57,862 nucleotides of DNA from assembly GCF_030815255.1 (NCBI RefSeq), contig NZ_JAUSWN010000020.1, forward strand, positions 1 to 57,862. Direction: 5' to 3'. The notes below the pieces were generated by a model. The model was not told where the DNA came from. It did not search any database and was given only the letters and a program-made list of their open reading frames with translations. This DNA comes from Hathewaya limosa. Its GTDB lineage: Bacteria > Bacillota > Clostridia > Clostridiales > Clostridiaceae. The translations under genes were made by a program, and so were the position numbers. Positions 17,126 through 25,530 of this stretch are shown one piece after another; positions within the stretch are counted from its first letter, which is position 1, and every line of letters begins with the position of its first letter.

Positions 17126-17854
17126 TTATTTTAAAGCCTCTTTTATTAATTCTTTAAATATTACTCTCATATTTTCATGTTTTACAGACATCATTTCAGG
17201 ATGCCATTGTACTCCTACAACAAAATCTTCTCCAAGCTTTTCTATACCTTCTATAACTCCGTCTTTAGCTTTTGCACTTACTACAAACCCCTGTGGTATT
17301 TCTTTTAAAGCTTGATGATGAAAACTATTAACTAAAAATGTATCACCAAATAATTTATTTAACTTACTATCTTTTTTAGTCTCTACTGTATGAGTTGCAG
17401 TTGTTGGACCAGAACTTCCTTGATCATGTTTTATAGTACAACTTTCTATATAAGATAAGTCTTGATAATTAGTGCCACCTAAAGCTGCATTTAAAAGTTG
17501 AAGTCCTCTACAAATTCCTAAAACAGGTTTTTTTAACTCTAAGGCAGTTTTTAAAAGTTTTATATCAAAATAATCTCTCTTTTCTAATATCTCACCTTGT
17601 TTTAAAAGTGGTTCCTCACCATACACTAGTGGACTTACGTCATGGCCTCCACTTAAAATTATTGCATCTACATTCTTCACCTGTTCTTTTATTATATCTT
17701 CATCTTGAACTATAGGTAAAATAACGGGAATTGCTCCCTCTCTTGCTACTGCTTGAACATAGTCATCTGTAGCATAAGCTCTTTCATACCCTGGCATATC
17801 ACCATCAGTTTCTACAGTTATACTTCCTGAAATTCCTATGACTGCTTTCTTCAT
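17126..17854 (-). CDS. Class I glutamine amidotransferase, PuuD/peptidase C26 type
   Basis: Predicted cytosolic gamma-glutamyl hydrolase of the gamma-Glu-GABA hydrolase family (242 residues). The nucleophile elbow is GICRGLQLLN (Cys115), and the His/Glu pair is in VGVQWHPEMM near the C-terminus, completing the triad. SGGHDVSP is the oxyanion-strand region usual for PuuD-like proteins. AAAGGGG precedes the ATG. It is a single-gene unit with its own terminator. No putrescine or GABA catabolic genes are near, so the true gamma-glutamyl substrate is open. Confidence 0.88.
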   Translation of the reverse strand: MKKAVIGISGSITVETDGDMPGYERAYATDDYVQAVAREGAIPVILPIVQDEDIIKEQVKNVDAIILSGGHDVSPLVYGEEPLLKQGEILEKRDYFDIKLLKTALELKKPVLGICRGLQLLNAALGGTNYQDLSYIESCTIKHDQGSSGPTTATHTVETKKDSKLNKLFGDTFLVNSFHHQALKEIPQGFVVSAKAKDGVIEGIEKLGEDFVVGVQWHPEMMSVKHENMRVIFKELIKEALK

Positions 17855-18197
17855 TTAAATTATCCCCTTTAATTTATACTCATTCTACTTAAGTTTAGTA
17901 TAAATTAATTGCCTATACATGTAAACGTGCTTTTATTTAGATTTATTAAATTTAAAATTTAAAATACTGTCACCCATATAAATACTATATTTATTAACAA
18001 TTGATAAATCAAATTTTAGTTATTTTGCTACTAATTTACCAGGAATAAAAAAGTCTTGATATGACATCATAAAGTGAGACAAGGACACCAAAAATGGTGT
18101 CCTTTTAAACAGTTACAAAATGAACATTAAGTTTTATCTATTTAAATTTTTTCTATAAATTAAATGTTTATCCTTACTTTTTTAGTAAGATTGTCCA
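17855..18197. other. 340-bp gap with a perfect hairpin and possible element remnant
   Basis: It contains the 10-bp perfect hairpin at 18081-18104 (AAGGACACCA/TGGTGTCCTT), GC-rich for this genome. On the plus strand it is followed by TTTT only; on the minus strand no U-run follows, so it is a weak terminator. The minus strand just beyond reads MMSYQDFFIPGKLVAK and a stop (about 18020-18075) with no ribosome-binding site, possibly a gene fragment. It marks the edge of the immunity-gene region. Confidence 0.4.
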
Positions 18198-18803
18198 CTA
18201 TTGTTCTTGTGAAGCACTATCCATTAAAAGATACAGTTTATCTTCATCAACAGTTCTTCTTATAAAAGAAAGAGGATATCTATAGTACATTGTGCTCTCA
18301 TGGCACACAAATATTAAGAAATCATCATCTTTCCTAATAAATTCAGTTGTATGCTTAAGCTTTTCAGCACAAAACAGTGCTGTGTCTTCCAAAAAAGTAA
18401 ATGTATCACCAGGCAACTCTATTCTATCTAATATTCCATTTTGCATCGGTATACCAAAGTCATCATAATATCCCCTTGGTATAGGAGCGCTATCGTCATA
18501 CATATAATAAAGTATTGATCCCCAAAAGTCTCTTGTGTGATTATTTGTTAAGAAAAATATATTCTCAACTTCATTTAAATATTCAAATTCTTGCACATCA
18601 TATTTGTGAACTTCTAACCCTTTTTTAAGTTGAACATTAAAATCATCTTTAGTCTGATATCGGACTTTTATACCATATTCTTCTCCATAAAATATTTCTA
18701 ATGCTATTGAATATATATCTTTTTCATAATTAGTGAATTTATTTTTTAATAAATTTAGCATCTCTAAATATACTTTTTCTTTAAAACCCTCAAACTTTTC
18801 CAA
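18198..18803 (-). CDS. Hypothetical immunity-like protein
   Basis: A 201-residue acidic soluble protein with no signal peptide or membrane segment. I do not recognise the family with certainty. The N-terminal part (about 10-60, with YSIALEIFYGEEYGIKVRY) faintly recalls DUF4303-type proteins often found beside polymorphic toxins. The start is TTG, eight bases after AAAGGAG; no better in-frame ATG exists nearby. It is 17 bp after the 124-residue gene, so the two are probably co-transcribed. Its role as an immunity protein is inferred from size, acidity and neighbours. Confidence 0.65.
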   Translation of the reverse strand: MEKFEGFKEKVYLEMLNLLKNKFTNYEKDIYSIALEIFYGEEYGIKVRYQTKDDFNVQLKKGLEVHKYDVQEFEYLNEVENIFFLTNNHTRDFWGSILYYMYDDSAPIPRGYYDDFGIPMQNGILDRIELPGDTFTFLEDTALFCAEKLKHTTEFIRKDDDFLIFVCHESTMYYRYPLSFIRRTVDEDKLYLLMDSASQEQ

Positions 18804-18820
18804 AACACTACTCCTTTATT

Positions 18821-19195
18821 TTAAAGTTCTCCAGCAGGAATCCTTATATTTTTATATTCCTTAATTAATTTATTTAGCCATTCATCCTTATAATTTACTA
18901 TTAAACTATCATAAATTAGTCCAAAGTCATCAGAAACATAATCTGAAAGTTCACTCCCAGTATTTTGCTTAATTATCATAAATACTTTTTCTCTTATTTT
19001 AACTTGTACTTCTTTATTTAGATTCCCATAGTTTTGATCATTTTTTAATGAATTAATTTTTTTACTAACTCGACACCATTCGGTGTCAAATTGCTCACTA
19101 TCCCTACTATCAAGTAACTCATCTATATAGTCTTCATCAAATGTACTATAGTCAATTCTGTTAATACAATTTATAAGTTCATCTATCAAATCCAT
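18821..19195 (-). CDS. Small acidic hypothetical protein, immunity-like
   Basis: 124 residues, highly acidic and mostly helical by composition, soluble. Family unknown to me. The C-terminus has the LIYDSLIVNYKDEWLNKLIK pattern seen in many short immunity proteins, which is a weak resemblance only. AGAGGATAT precedes the ATG. It is the first of a likely two-gene unit with 18198-18803, and upstream lies a decayed ankyrin fragment. Confidence 0.65.
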   Translation of the reverse strand: MDLIDELINCINRIDYSTFDEDYIDELLDSRDSEQFDTEWCRVSKKINSLKNDQNYGNLNKEVQVKIREKVFMIIKQNTGSELSDYVSDDFGLIYDSLIVNYKDEWLNKLIKEYKNIRIPAGEL

Positions 19196-19258
19196 ATCTA
19201 TATCCTCTATAAAATTTCTATTTACTAGTTAATCGTAAAATTATAGCCATAGCACGAA

Positions 19259-19390
19259 CTAAAAAAGAAAATTGTTCAACCCTAAATTCCCATTTTTAGC
19301 AGTAGTATGTATGGGTGTACTTGTTTCTAAAGTACTCTTTTTTAATTGGGAAGGTGTTACACCAATTATTCGCTCTTTAATTAAATCCAT
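19259..19390 (-). pseudogene. Ankyrin-repeat gene fragment
   Basis: A 43-codon frame beginning MDLIKERIIGVTPSQLKKST contains STPIHTTAKNGNLGLNNFLF, which follows the ankyrin repeat pattern (TPLHxAAxxGxLExVxxLL), and then stops abruptly. One repeat alone cannot fold as an ankyrin protein. No clear ribosome-binding site precedes it. It is best read as the decayed start of an ankyrin-repeat gene like the intact one at 20162-20830. Confidence 0.5.
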
Positions 19391-19437
19391 ATCATTTATT
19401 TAGCATGCACACAACAAAGAGTTATCATTTTCCATAA

Positions 19438-20070
19438 TTAAACACCGTTCTTATTATATAAACTGTTTTCATTTTTCTTAAATAATATATCAATATTTTT
19501 GTCTATTTCCTCTCCCGTCATTAAAGATACATATATTCCATTTTCATCGAGAGTAAAAAATCCCTTACACTCATCAGGCATGTCATTATATTGTTTTTCT
19601 AATTGCTCCAGTGCTTCTTTAAAGCAATCATATTTGTATTTTTCAACTAAATATGGTAATCCAAATTTAGAACGAAGCATTTCATATTCTTGATAATTAT
19701 ATGGCGTATGGCTTGGTATTTTAACTAAAATATCTACAAACTTTTTCATAAGTGGAATAACTTCTTTTTCTGATACATAGGTAGCGTACCCTCGGATGGC
19801 AGTTAAACGCATTTCAAGATAACGCTCTTTTTTAAAAGCGATTAAAAAAAATTCTTTTAAATCATATTTTTGACATTGCAAAACAAAGGTTTGTAATATT
19901 TGATTGCGGCTGAAAATATCCTTTACGGTCTTATAATAATCAATAAAGAAATTTGTGTCTTCTATCGTGAAACTTTCAAATCTCATATTTATCATGGCAT
20001 CTCTATAAACAGTACTGCTTAAATAACCTCTTTTTCCCATCTGAATTTTTACAACTTCAATATTGGTCAT
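19438..20070 (-). CDS. Helical-repeat hypothetical protein, immunity-like
   Basis: A 210-residue soluble protein. I place the start at the ATG at 20070 (MTNIEVVKIQ), because AGGAGGG lies directly upstream; the frame is open eight codons further but without a site. Residues 45-120 look like paired helices of a HEAT-type repeat (LRLTAIRGYATYVSEKEVIP). The family is not identified. Its first 40 codons and ribosome-binding site are duplicated as a truncated copy at 20908-21033. The context is an array of immunity-like genes. Confidence 0.7.
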   Translation of the reverse strand: MTNIEVVKIQMGKRGYLSSTVYRDAMINMRFESFTIEDTNFFIDYYKTVKDIFSRNQILQTFVLQCQKYDLKEFFLIAFKKERYLEMRLTAIRGYATYVSEKEVIPLMKKFVDILVKIPSHTPYNYQEYEMLRSKFGLPYLVEKYKYDCFKEALEQLEKQYNDMPDECKGFFTLDENGIYVSLMTGEEIDKNIDILFKKNENSLYNKNGV

Positions 20071-20087
20071 AAAAATCCCTCCTGTAT
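19951..20087. repeat. 137-bp imperfect direct repeat, copy A
   Basis: Aligns without gaps to 20914-21050 with only scattered substitutions. It covers the ribosome-binding site and the first codons of the gene at 19438-20070. It is the parent of the truncated copy B, 963 bp away. Confidence 0.85.
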
Positions 20088-20161
20088 TCAACATTATAAG
20101 TTCGTATTATATAAATTTTTTTCATAAAATTATTCGCGAAAATTGTGAAACTTAATTATAT

Positions 20162-20830
20162 TTATATATACATATTAACTTTTAATCTCAATATTAAACC
20201 TGAATATTTAATATTAATTAAATTAAATATTTTTTCATCAATAAGTTTTAAATCTGATATATTTCCATCTGTTAATAATTCTATTATTTCTATTACTGTT
20301 ATTTCTTTGCAGTTTTCATTATTTAAAACGGTTACTATAGGTAACCACTCATCATCATAATTAAATTCTAATATAAATGCATGTAATATCTCTGGTAAAT
20401 CTAAATTTTCTATTTTTGAACATATTTCATCTATATCTTCATTATATAAAAGTTCTTCTAATATATTTTCTTCATCTGCACTTAATGTTAATCTTATAGC
20501 TCCTTTTGTATCTAATAATATATCTGCTATTTTTTTATTTTTTCGAGCGTAAAACCATGGAGAATTTTCTATATTTTCGCTTTGAATATTAACTCCATGT
20601 TTAATTAGTAATTCTACTACATCTATCCTTTTGAATTTTATAGCTTTTTTTAATGCAGTGTCTCCTAATTTATCTTTTAACTCTAAATTAGCTCCAGCCC
20701 TTATTATAGAATTTATAATATCTATTGTTTTTCTTTGAACTATTGCATATATAAGTGGAGTTCTTCCTCTGCTATCTTTTTTATCTATATCTACTGAATT
20801 TAAAATTATATTTTCTATATTTTTACCCAT
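20162..20830 (-). CDS. Ankyrin-repeat protein with DUF4274-like C-terminus
   Basis: A 222-residue cytosolic protein. Two to three ankyrin repeats occupy about 15-100 (RGRTPLIYAIVQRKTIDIIN, then LGDTALKKAIKFKRIDVVEL, then a degenerate third). From about 118 there is a segment resembling DUF4274 (LPEILHAFILEFNYDDEW, followed by TVLNNENCKEITVIEIIELL), a domain that often occurs with ankyrin repeats in immunity loci. The ATG has TAGGAG upstream. The order of helices is intact with no disruption. Function unknown; binding of a partner or toxin protein is likely for this architecture. Confidence 0.8.
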   Translation of the reverse strand: MGKNIENIILNSVDIDKKDSRGRTPLIYAIVQRKTIDIINSIIRAGANLELKDKLGDTALKKAIKFKRIDVVELLIKHGVNIQSENIENSPWFYARKNKKIADILLDTKGAIRLTLSADEENILEELLYNEDIDEICSKIENLDLPEILHAFILEFNYDDEWLPIVTVLNNENCKEITVIEIIELLTDGNISDLKLIDEKIFNLINIKYSGLILRLKVNMYI

Positions 20831-20907
20831 AAAATTTAATCTCCTATTTTTAGAACTTCACTAACCTTAAAAACATAAATTAGCCTAATTAGTTATTTTA
20901 TCAAATG

Positions 20908-21033
20908 TTAGTGATTTGTATGTTCTATCGTGAAACTTTCAAACCTCATATTTATCATAGCATGTCTATAAATAGTACTGCTTAAATAACCTCTTTTTCC
21001 TCTCTGACTTTTTACAACTTCAATATTTGTCAT
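20908..21033 (-). pseudogene. Truncated duplicate of the 19438-20070 gene
   Basis: A 41-codon frame with a good AGGAGGGG site, starting MTNIEVVKSQRGKRGYLSST, parallels the start of the downstream gene (MTNIEVVKIQMGKRGYLSST) and then stops where similarity ends. It is a 5' fragment left by duplication and deletion. It could still be translated into a short peptide. Confidence 0.85.
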
Positions 21034-21050
21034 AAAAGCCCCTCCTGTAT
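20914..21050. repeat. 137-bp imperfect direct repeat, copy B
   Basis: Partner of 19951-20087. The ankyrin-repeat gene lies between the two copies, so unequal recombination between them could remove or duplicate that gene. Confidence 0.85.
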
Positions 21051-21053
21051 AAA

Positions 21054-21611
21054 CTATAAATAATCAATACCAATATCTGTAAGTTTGAATTTATTAAGAA
21101 ACTCTTGAGTATTATCAGCCACGATACCATATGGATTATCCGAATATGTATCAAAACTCCCATATCCAAAATCTACCCATTCAAATTCTCCTGTATCATT
21201 ATTGAAAAGAAGTGCTATTTGACCCATATTAATAATAATTTCACCGACATATGCTCTATGCCCAAAATCATTTCCACCTGTCCATTCTCCTCTAAATGCC
21301 TCTTCAATAAAGTTCCAAATATAGTTGTCATTTGTCTGCTTTAACAGACAAAGTGTAAACTCAGCATAACTATTATTGACACTTGCATCATCCAACCAGT
21401 TATCATTGTTTGCATATCGATTTACAAATTCAGTAGGATTAAATTTTATTATCCCTGAAATGATACCTGACTTATTTTTGCTACCTAATATTCGTGAATA
21501 AAAGTTTTTTAGATTATTATGTAATTTAAAGCCAATCTTTTCTTCAACTGAGTTCCAATCAAGCTCTATTGTTCCACCAGCTGTTTTTTGAAATTCCTTT
21601 ATTTTTGACAT
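21054..21611 (-). CDS. SUKH (SMI1/KNR4-type) immunity protein
   Basis: A 185-residue acidic protein. The layout fits the SUKH superfamily: an N-terminal helix pair with VEEKIGFKLHNNLKNFYSRI (proline-poor variant of the SMI1/KNR4 opening), a central strand region with WNFIEEAFRGEW, and strands GQIALLFNNDTGEFEWVDFG. SUKH proteins are known immunity proteins of bacterial polymorphic toxins, often against nucleases. The ATG at 21611 follows GAGAGGAG; an upstream TTG frame extension is less likely. It ends three bases before the duplicated fragment. Confidence 0.75.
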   Translation of the reverse strand: MSKIKEFQKTAGGTIELDWNSVEEKIGFKLHNNLKNFYSRILGSKNKSGIISGIIKFNPTEFVNRYANNDNWLDDASVNNSYAEFTLCLLKQTNDNYIWNFIEEAFRGEWTGGNDFGHRAYVGEIIINMGQIALLFNNDTGEFEWVDFGYGSFDTYSDNPYGIVADNTQEFLNKFKLTDIGIDYL

Positions 21612-21657
21612 TGTTATACTCCTCTCCAAATTGATAGTTGGTAGTAGCCAAAGTAAT

Positions 21658-21876
21658 TTATAAATATATTACTCCCTCTTCTTTTATTCTATCCAAAACT
21701 TCATCTTGTAGATATTCCTGAAATTCCTTTTCTAAATAGGATTTATTAAAATGGATACTCTCAATATTACTTTGCAAAGATTGTCCATTAAAATCAAATG
21801 TTCCGCCCAACTCAATACTTCTATCTATAATTTCTTTTTTTATCATAGTCGTATACTTCTCAAATATAAATTTCAT
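21658..21876 (-). CDS. Small hypothetical protein
   Basis: 72 residues, charged and helical, with no membrane segment and no family I recognise. The upstream AAAGAAATG is a poor ribosome-binding site, so it may be translated weakly or be a gene fragment. It lies 46 bp upstream of the SUKH gene in the same direction and about 57 bp after the 21934-22440 gene. Confidence 0.45.
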   Translation of the reverse strand: MKFIFEKYTTMIKKEIIDRSIELGGTFDFNGQSLQSNIESIHFNKSYLEKEFQEYLQDEVLDRIKEEGVIYL

Positions 21877-21933
21877 TCACATTTCTTTATTTAATCTCAA
21901 AAACTATCTATTTCGAATGTATTATCATATTTG

Positions 21934-22440
21934 TTATAAAATAGGATAATACTTCAGGTGCATCGGCTTTTTATCAATATCTGACATCATATTATAAGAA
22001 AGAAGTACTGTATTTTCTTTTTTTACATCTGATCCATAATTACTTCCTATTAGAATACTATAGATATAATTAAAAGAAGGATTGCAAAAATTTTTTTCAG
22101 GAGAAACTACTCCACACATAGATTCTTCCTCTGTTTTCCCAAATATTTTCCAACTCCATCCATAACTAATATTCAATGAATGACCATATAAGGCACCTAA
22201 CGCAATACATACTTCATCAAGGCTTTTATATTCTTCTGGGAAAGTCCCTGTTTCCAAAATTCTATCTATCCAGCACCTTATTTCACTTGCAATGATTTTC
22301 CCATAATTTAGGTTGCTAATGCAAAAAACTTTACTTGCAGTTGCTATAGTTTCTTTTAATATGTTTTTCGTATTATCATCTAGATCTGATATATAATCAT
22401 AATAATTTTCTATGCTTTCATTAAAATCTGATGTACTCAT
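21934..22440 (-). CDS. Hypothetical immunity-like protein
   Basis: 168 residues from the ATG at 22440, which follows AGGAGGAAT directly; the frame continues 14 codons upstream without a site. Acidic and soluble. Its centre (ALGALYGHSLNISYGWSWKI, then a GVVSPEKNFCNPSFNYIYSIL-like segment) recalls DUF3806-like proteins, in which a Gly-rich helix is followed by GW.W and a strand. This is resemblance only. The genes on either side run in the same direction. Confidence 0.65.
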   Translation of the reverse strand: MSTSDFNESIENYYDYISDLDDNTKNILKETIATASKVFCISNLNYGKIIASEIRCWIDRILETGTFPEEYKSLDEVCIALGALYGHSLNISYGWSWKIFGKTEEESMCGVVSPEKNFCNPSFNYIYSILIGSNYGSDVKKENTVLLSYNMMSDIDKKPMHLKYYPIL

Positions 22441-22491
22441 AATATTCCTCCTAGTATTTTCTTTAATCGTTTTTATATACATCCATTAGTT

Positions 22492-23169
22492 TTAGTATTG
22501 TAGATATTCTTCTGGTAAACCTAATAATTTCCTCAATGCAATCGCATTATCACACATCATATTAATTCCTGTTTTAGAATCAGTTATGAAAGGTGCTGTT
22601 GCAAAAAATTCTAAGCCACTACAAGCAATTCCAACATAATTTATGATATAACTTTCAAAACTAAGCCCCAATATCCACCCATGTTCTTCTGCATCATCAT
22701 GACTTAGGTAAACAACCGTTGGCTCATCTTTATCGCTTAATAAATCAAAAGCTATTACATCCCCATTACCAATACACATAATTCCTAATTTATTGTGCCA
22801 AACCTTATCATAAGCATCTTCTGGGTCCTTGAAACATGAATTAATCCAGTTTTCTATATTATCCTGTGCATCAATAATACCAGATAAACTTATGTTTAAT
22901 TCAAACAATCCAGCGTAAGCTAAGTTCTTATTTTTTTCGATTTCTTTAAATAAAGTTTCATCAAGGTCTATAAAAAAATTTATATCTTTAGATACAGTAA
23001 AGAAAAACTCCTTTAGACTCCTCGGAAGTTGTTTCCCTAATTTACGCTCTGTTTCTTCAATTTCCTCTTTTGTTGCTGGAACATCTACATTAAACAAAAC
23101 TTTACTATTTGATGAATTAAGTGTTTCTTTAAGTAGTTCCAATGATTTTATTAATTTACTATAATTCAT
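22492..23169 (-). CDS. SMI1/KNR4 (SUKH) family protein
   Basis: 225 residues and the clearest SUKH member here. The classic opening ATKEEIEETERKLGKQLPRS, LKEFF, is at about 32-56. Later come the IGNGDVIAFDLLSDKDEPTV strand pair and YLSHDD (about 150-172), all diagnostic of the SMI1/KNR4 fold. Known bacterial members neutralise toxins of contact-dependent or secreted polymorphic systems. AAGGAGG precedes the ATG. No toxin gene is in the window. Confidence 0.88.
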   Translation of the reverse strand: MNYSKLIKSLELLKETLNSSNSKVLFNVDVPATKEEIEETERKLGKQLPRSLKEFFFTVSKDINFFIDLDETLFKEIEKNKNLAYAGLFELNISLSGIIDAQDNIENWINSCFKDPEDAYDKVWHNKLGIMCIGNGDVIAFDLLSDKDEPTVVYLSHDDAEEHGWILGLSFESYIINYVGIACSGLEFFATAPFITDSKTGINMMCDNAIALRKLLGLPEEYLQY

Positions 23170-23210
23170 TTTGACCTCCTTATTATATAAACCATTCTCA
23201 TTCTATCTGT

Positions 23211-23600
23211 TTAAGTTTCGTCCATAAAAACATTTACTTTGTAAATTTGTTTGTCTTTCAAAAACAAATATGCATGAGAATTTTTTATAAATTTCAAAAA
23301 ATCATCTTCAACATCTTCGCTCCATATAGTTTGTGAAAATAACTTGTTTTGTGCATTTGTTTTATATTGAATATCTAAATGTAATTGAGTATATTCTTCC
23401 TCTTCATTAGGAAACTGTCTTACTAATGAAAAATGAGTCATTGATTGCCCCGAAAATGTTTCTACTTCAAATAAGAGCATATCATCCTCTTCATTAACCC
23501 CATCAATTGTAATTTTACACATTTCTTTAAATGCATTTACTAATTCAGAAAGATTCATCTCTTTGTCTGTTGTACCTTTTAGTGATTCCAAAATTTTCAT
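23211..23600 (-). CDS. Small acidic hypothetical protein, immunity-like
   Basis: 129 residues from the ATG at 23600, which has TTGGAGG upstream; the frame is open further but lacks a site. Acidic, soluble, with mixed strands and helices (MLLFEVETFSGQSMTHFSLV, then LHLDIQYK). Family not recognised. First gene of the minus-strand immunity run, 42 bp from the SUKH gene. Confidence 0.65.
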   Translation of the reverse strand: MKILESLKGTTDKEMNLSELVNAFKEMCKITIDGVNEEDDMLLFEVETFSGQSMTHFSLVRQFPNEEEEYTQLHLDIQYKTNAQNKLFSQTIWSEDVEDDFLKFIKNSHAYLFLKDKQIYKVNVFMDET

Positions 23601-23740
23601 AATAACCTCCAAAATATAAGTTATGTTTAATTCGCTATACTTCATACCCTAAATTCAAACTTATTGTTCTATAACTATATCATATAGGCTCACTCATATT
23701 TAAATTATTAATAACACAAAGACCTACTTGCAATTTAAAC

Positions 23741-24114
23741 ATTAAAATTGATTACATCGGTATTATTTTTGATACGGCAAGAGCAGAAGATATTATTGTA
23801 CGTATCCTAGATTTGCCATCAAACATTTTTATCATATATCCATCTAAGGTTGCATTTAAGAAACATCAAACCCGTTGGTAGATTGGCGAGATTTATATAT
23901 ATGGTAGAAGATAATCCACTAGTACTTGGTTGTTACTTTGTTATGAGTGGTCGAGGTTGTGATGATATTTTTGGAATACCGGAAAGTGAAAGGAAAACTT
24001 TTGGAACTCTATTTAGAAGATGTGAGCGTTGGTTTAAAACACTTTTTAGGAGCTGTGAAAGGCTTCTCTTTCTTAGAAACCAATAATGAAGAAATGAGAG
24101 GCTTAATAATATAA
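23741..24114 (+). pseudogene. Frameshifted hypothetical gene on the opposite strand
   Basis: Three consecutive frames join into one plausible protein. 23741-23878 reads IKIDYIGIIFDTARAEDIIV and onward to KKHQTRW. A +1 shift gives RLARFIYMVEDNPLVLGCYF and on to SGRGCDDIFGIPESE (to about 23990). A second +1 shift gives LLELYLEDVSVGLKHFLGAV and ends ETNNEEMRGLII at 24114. Each frame ends where the next becomes protein-like, so two single-base insertions explain it. Roughly 120 codons, no ribosome-binding site or start left. It is the only plus-strand gene trace in the immunity region. Real decay is more likely than two sequencing errors, but that cannot be excluded. Confidence 0.6.
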
Positions 24115-24115
24115 A

Positions 24116-24150
24116 TGTCTGTAACCATTCAAAACAAAGGATTTACAGAC
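24116..24150. terminator. Hairpin between convergent units
   Basis: Nine-bp stem (TGTCTGTAA with TTACAGACA) around a 15-base loop, with A/T flanks on both sides but no strong T-run. It could end the decayed plus-strand gene and tyrS transcription. Confidence 0.4.
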
Positions 24151-24235
24151 ATTTATAAATCTTTATAAAGATACTGAAAAATCTATTTAAAATTTAGATA
24201 TAAATTAATATGAAAGTTTATTTATATTTATTTAA

Positions 24236-25438
24236 TTATTTGCAAATTATTTTTACAAAATTTTTCTTTCCTATTTTAACTATCATCTCATTGTGTGGTT
24301 TTACTTCTGATAAATCGGTTACTTTTTCATCATTAATTTTTACCCCACCTTGTGTAGCTAATCTTCTTACTTCACTTTTACTTTTAACTATTTTATTTTC
24401 AGCTAATATGGATATAAGATCGAAATTAGCCCCATCTACTTCTATAGTATTTATATCATCTGGAATTTCATTTTTACTAAATACTTTTACAAATCTTTCT
24501 TGAGCCTCTATAGATTTTTCTTCTCCATGATATAATCTTACTATTTCTTTTGCTAATTCCATTTTAATATTTCTTGGATTTTCTCCATTTTTTAATCTTT
24601 CTTCTATTTTAGCTACATCATCTGGATGAACATCTGTTACAAGATCATAATATTTAATAATTAATTCATCTGGAATTGACATAGCCTTTTCATACATAAC
24701 TTCTGCTGCTTCATCAATTCCAATGTAATTTCCTAAACTCTTACTCATTTTATTTACACCATCAGTACCTTCTAACAGGGGCATAAAAATAGTAGCCTGA
24801 CTTTCTTGTCCGTATTCTTTTTGGAGCATTCTACCCATAAGAACATTGAATCTTTGATCTGTTCCACCAAGTTCTATATCTGCTTTAAGTTCCACAGAAT
24901 CATAGCCTTGCATTAATGGGTAGAAAAATTCATGAATGCCTATTGCTTGTTGATTTTCATATCTCTTTTTAAAATCTTCTCTTTCAAGCATTCTAGCTAC
25001 AGTCATAGTTGATGCTAACTTAACTACTTGCTCTAATTTTAATTCTGATAACCATTCACTATTAAATCTTACAGTAGTTTTATCCTTATCTAAAACTTTA
25101 AAAATCTGTTTTTCATAAGTTCTAGCATTTTCTAAAACTTGTTCTTTTGTTAATGGTTTTCTAGTTTTAGATTTTCCTGTTGGATCTCCTATCATTCCTG
25201 TAAAATCCCCAATTAAAATAATTGCTTTGTGTCCTAGATCTTCAAGTTGTTTAATTTTCCTTAAAACAACGGTATGTCCTAAATGAATATCAGGAGCACT
25301 TGGATCTAAACCTAATTTAACAGTTAAGGACTTATTTTCTTTATTAGCTTTCTCAAGTTTTTCTTTAAGATCTTCAAGTCCTATTATTTCATCTGCTCCT
25401 TTTTGAATAATCTTAATTTGTTCTTCAACATTTTTCAT
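24236..25438 (-). CDS. tyrS: Tyrosyl-tRNA synthetase
   Basis: Charges tRNA-Tyr. 400 residues: class I catalytic domain with HLGH (52-55) as the HIGH motif, the GDFTGMIGDPTGKSKTR region, an active-site YPLMQGYDS stretch with QGYD, KMSKS at 230-234, and a C-terminal S4 RNA-binding domain (KSKSEVRRLATQGGVKINDE). The insert lengths resemble the TyrZ-like subgroup more than classical Bacillus TyrS; this is a tentative call. AGGAGG precedes the ATG. Controlled by the T-box at 25531-25838. Confidence 0.96.
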   Translation of the reverse strand: MKNVEEQIKIIQKGADEIIGLEDLKEKLEKANKENKSLTVKLGLDPSAPDIHLGHTVVLRKIKQLEDLGHKAIILIGDFTGMIGDPTGKSKTRKPLTKEQVLENARTYEKQIFKVLDKDKTTVRFNSEWLSELKLEQVVKLASTMTVARMLEREDFKKRYENQQAIGIHEFFYPLMQGYDSVELKADIELGGTDQRFNVLMGRMLQKEYGQESQATIFMPLLEGTDGVNKMSKSLGNYIGIDEAAEVMYEKAMSIPDELIIKYYDLVTDVHPDDVAKIEERLKNGENPRNIKMELAKEIVRLYHGEEKSIEAQERFVKVFSKNEIPDDINTIEVDGANFDLISILAENKIVKSKSEVRRLATQGGVKINDEKVTDLSEVKPHNEMIVKIGKKNFVKIICK

Positions 25439-25530
25439 TTTTATATTCCTCCTATAAAATTTTATTTTTCATTTAGAATTATAAAGTCTACCGGTATACT
25501 TCATAATGTAAAAAATTATGTATAAAATAA

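Noticed and set aside
18020..18104. Short minus-strand frame MMSYQDFFIPGKLVAK as an IS transposase remnant
   Set aside because: Too short, no terminal repeats or second fragment nearby; kept only as a note in the intergenic entry.
23850..24086. 78-codon plus-strand open frame as an intact small gene
   Set aside because: It has no ribosome-binding site, its N-terminal and C-terminal parts are not protein-like, and the neighbouring frames continue the same protein, so it is the middle piece of a frameshifted gene.
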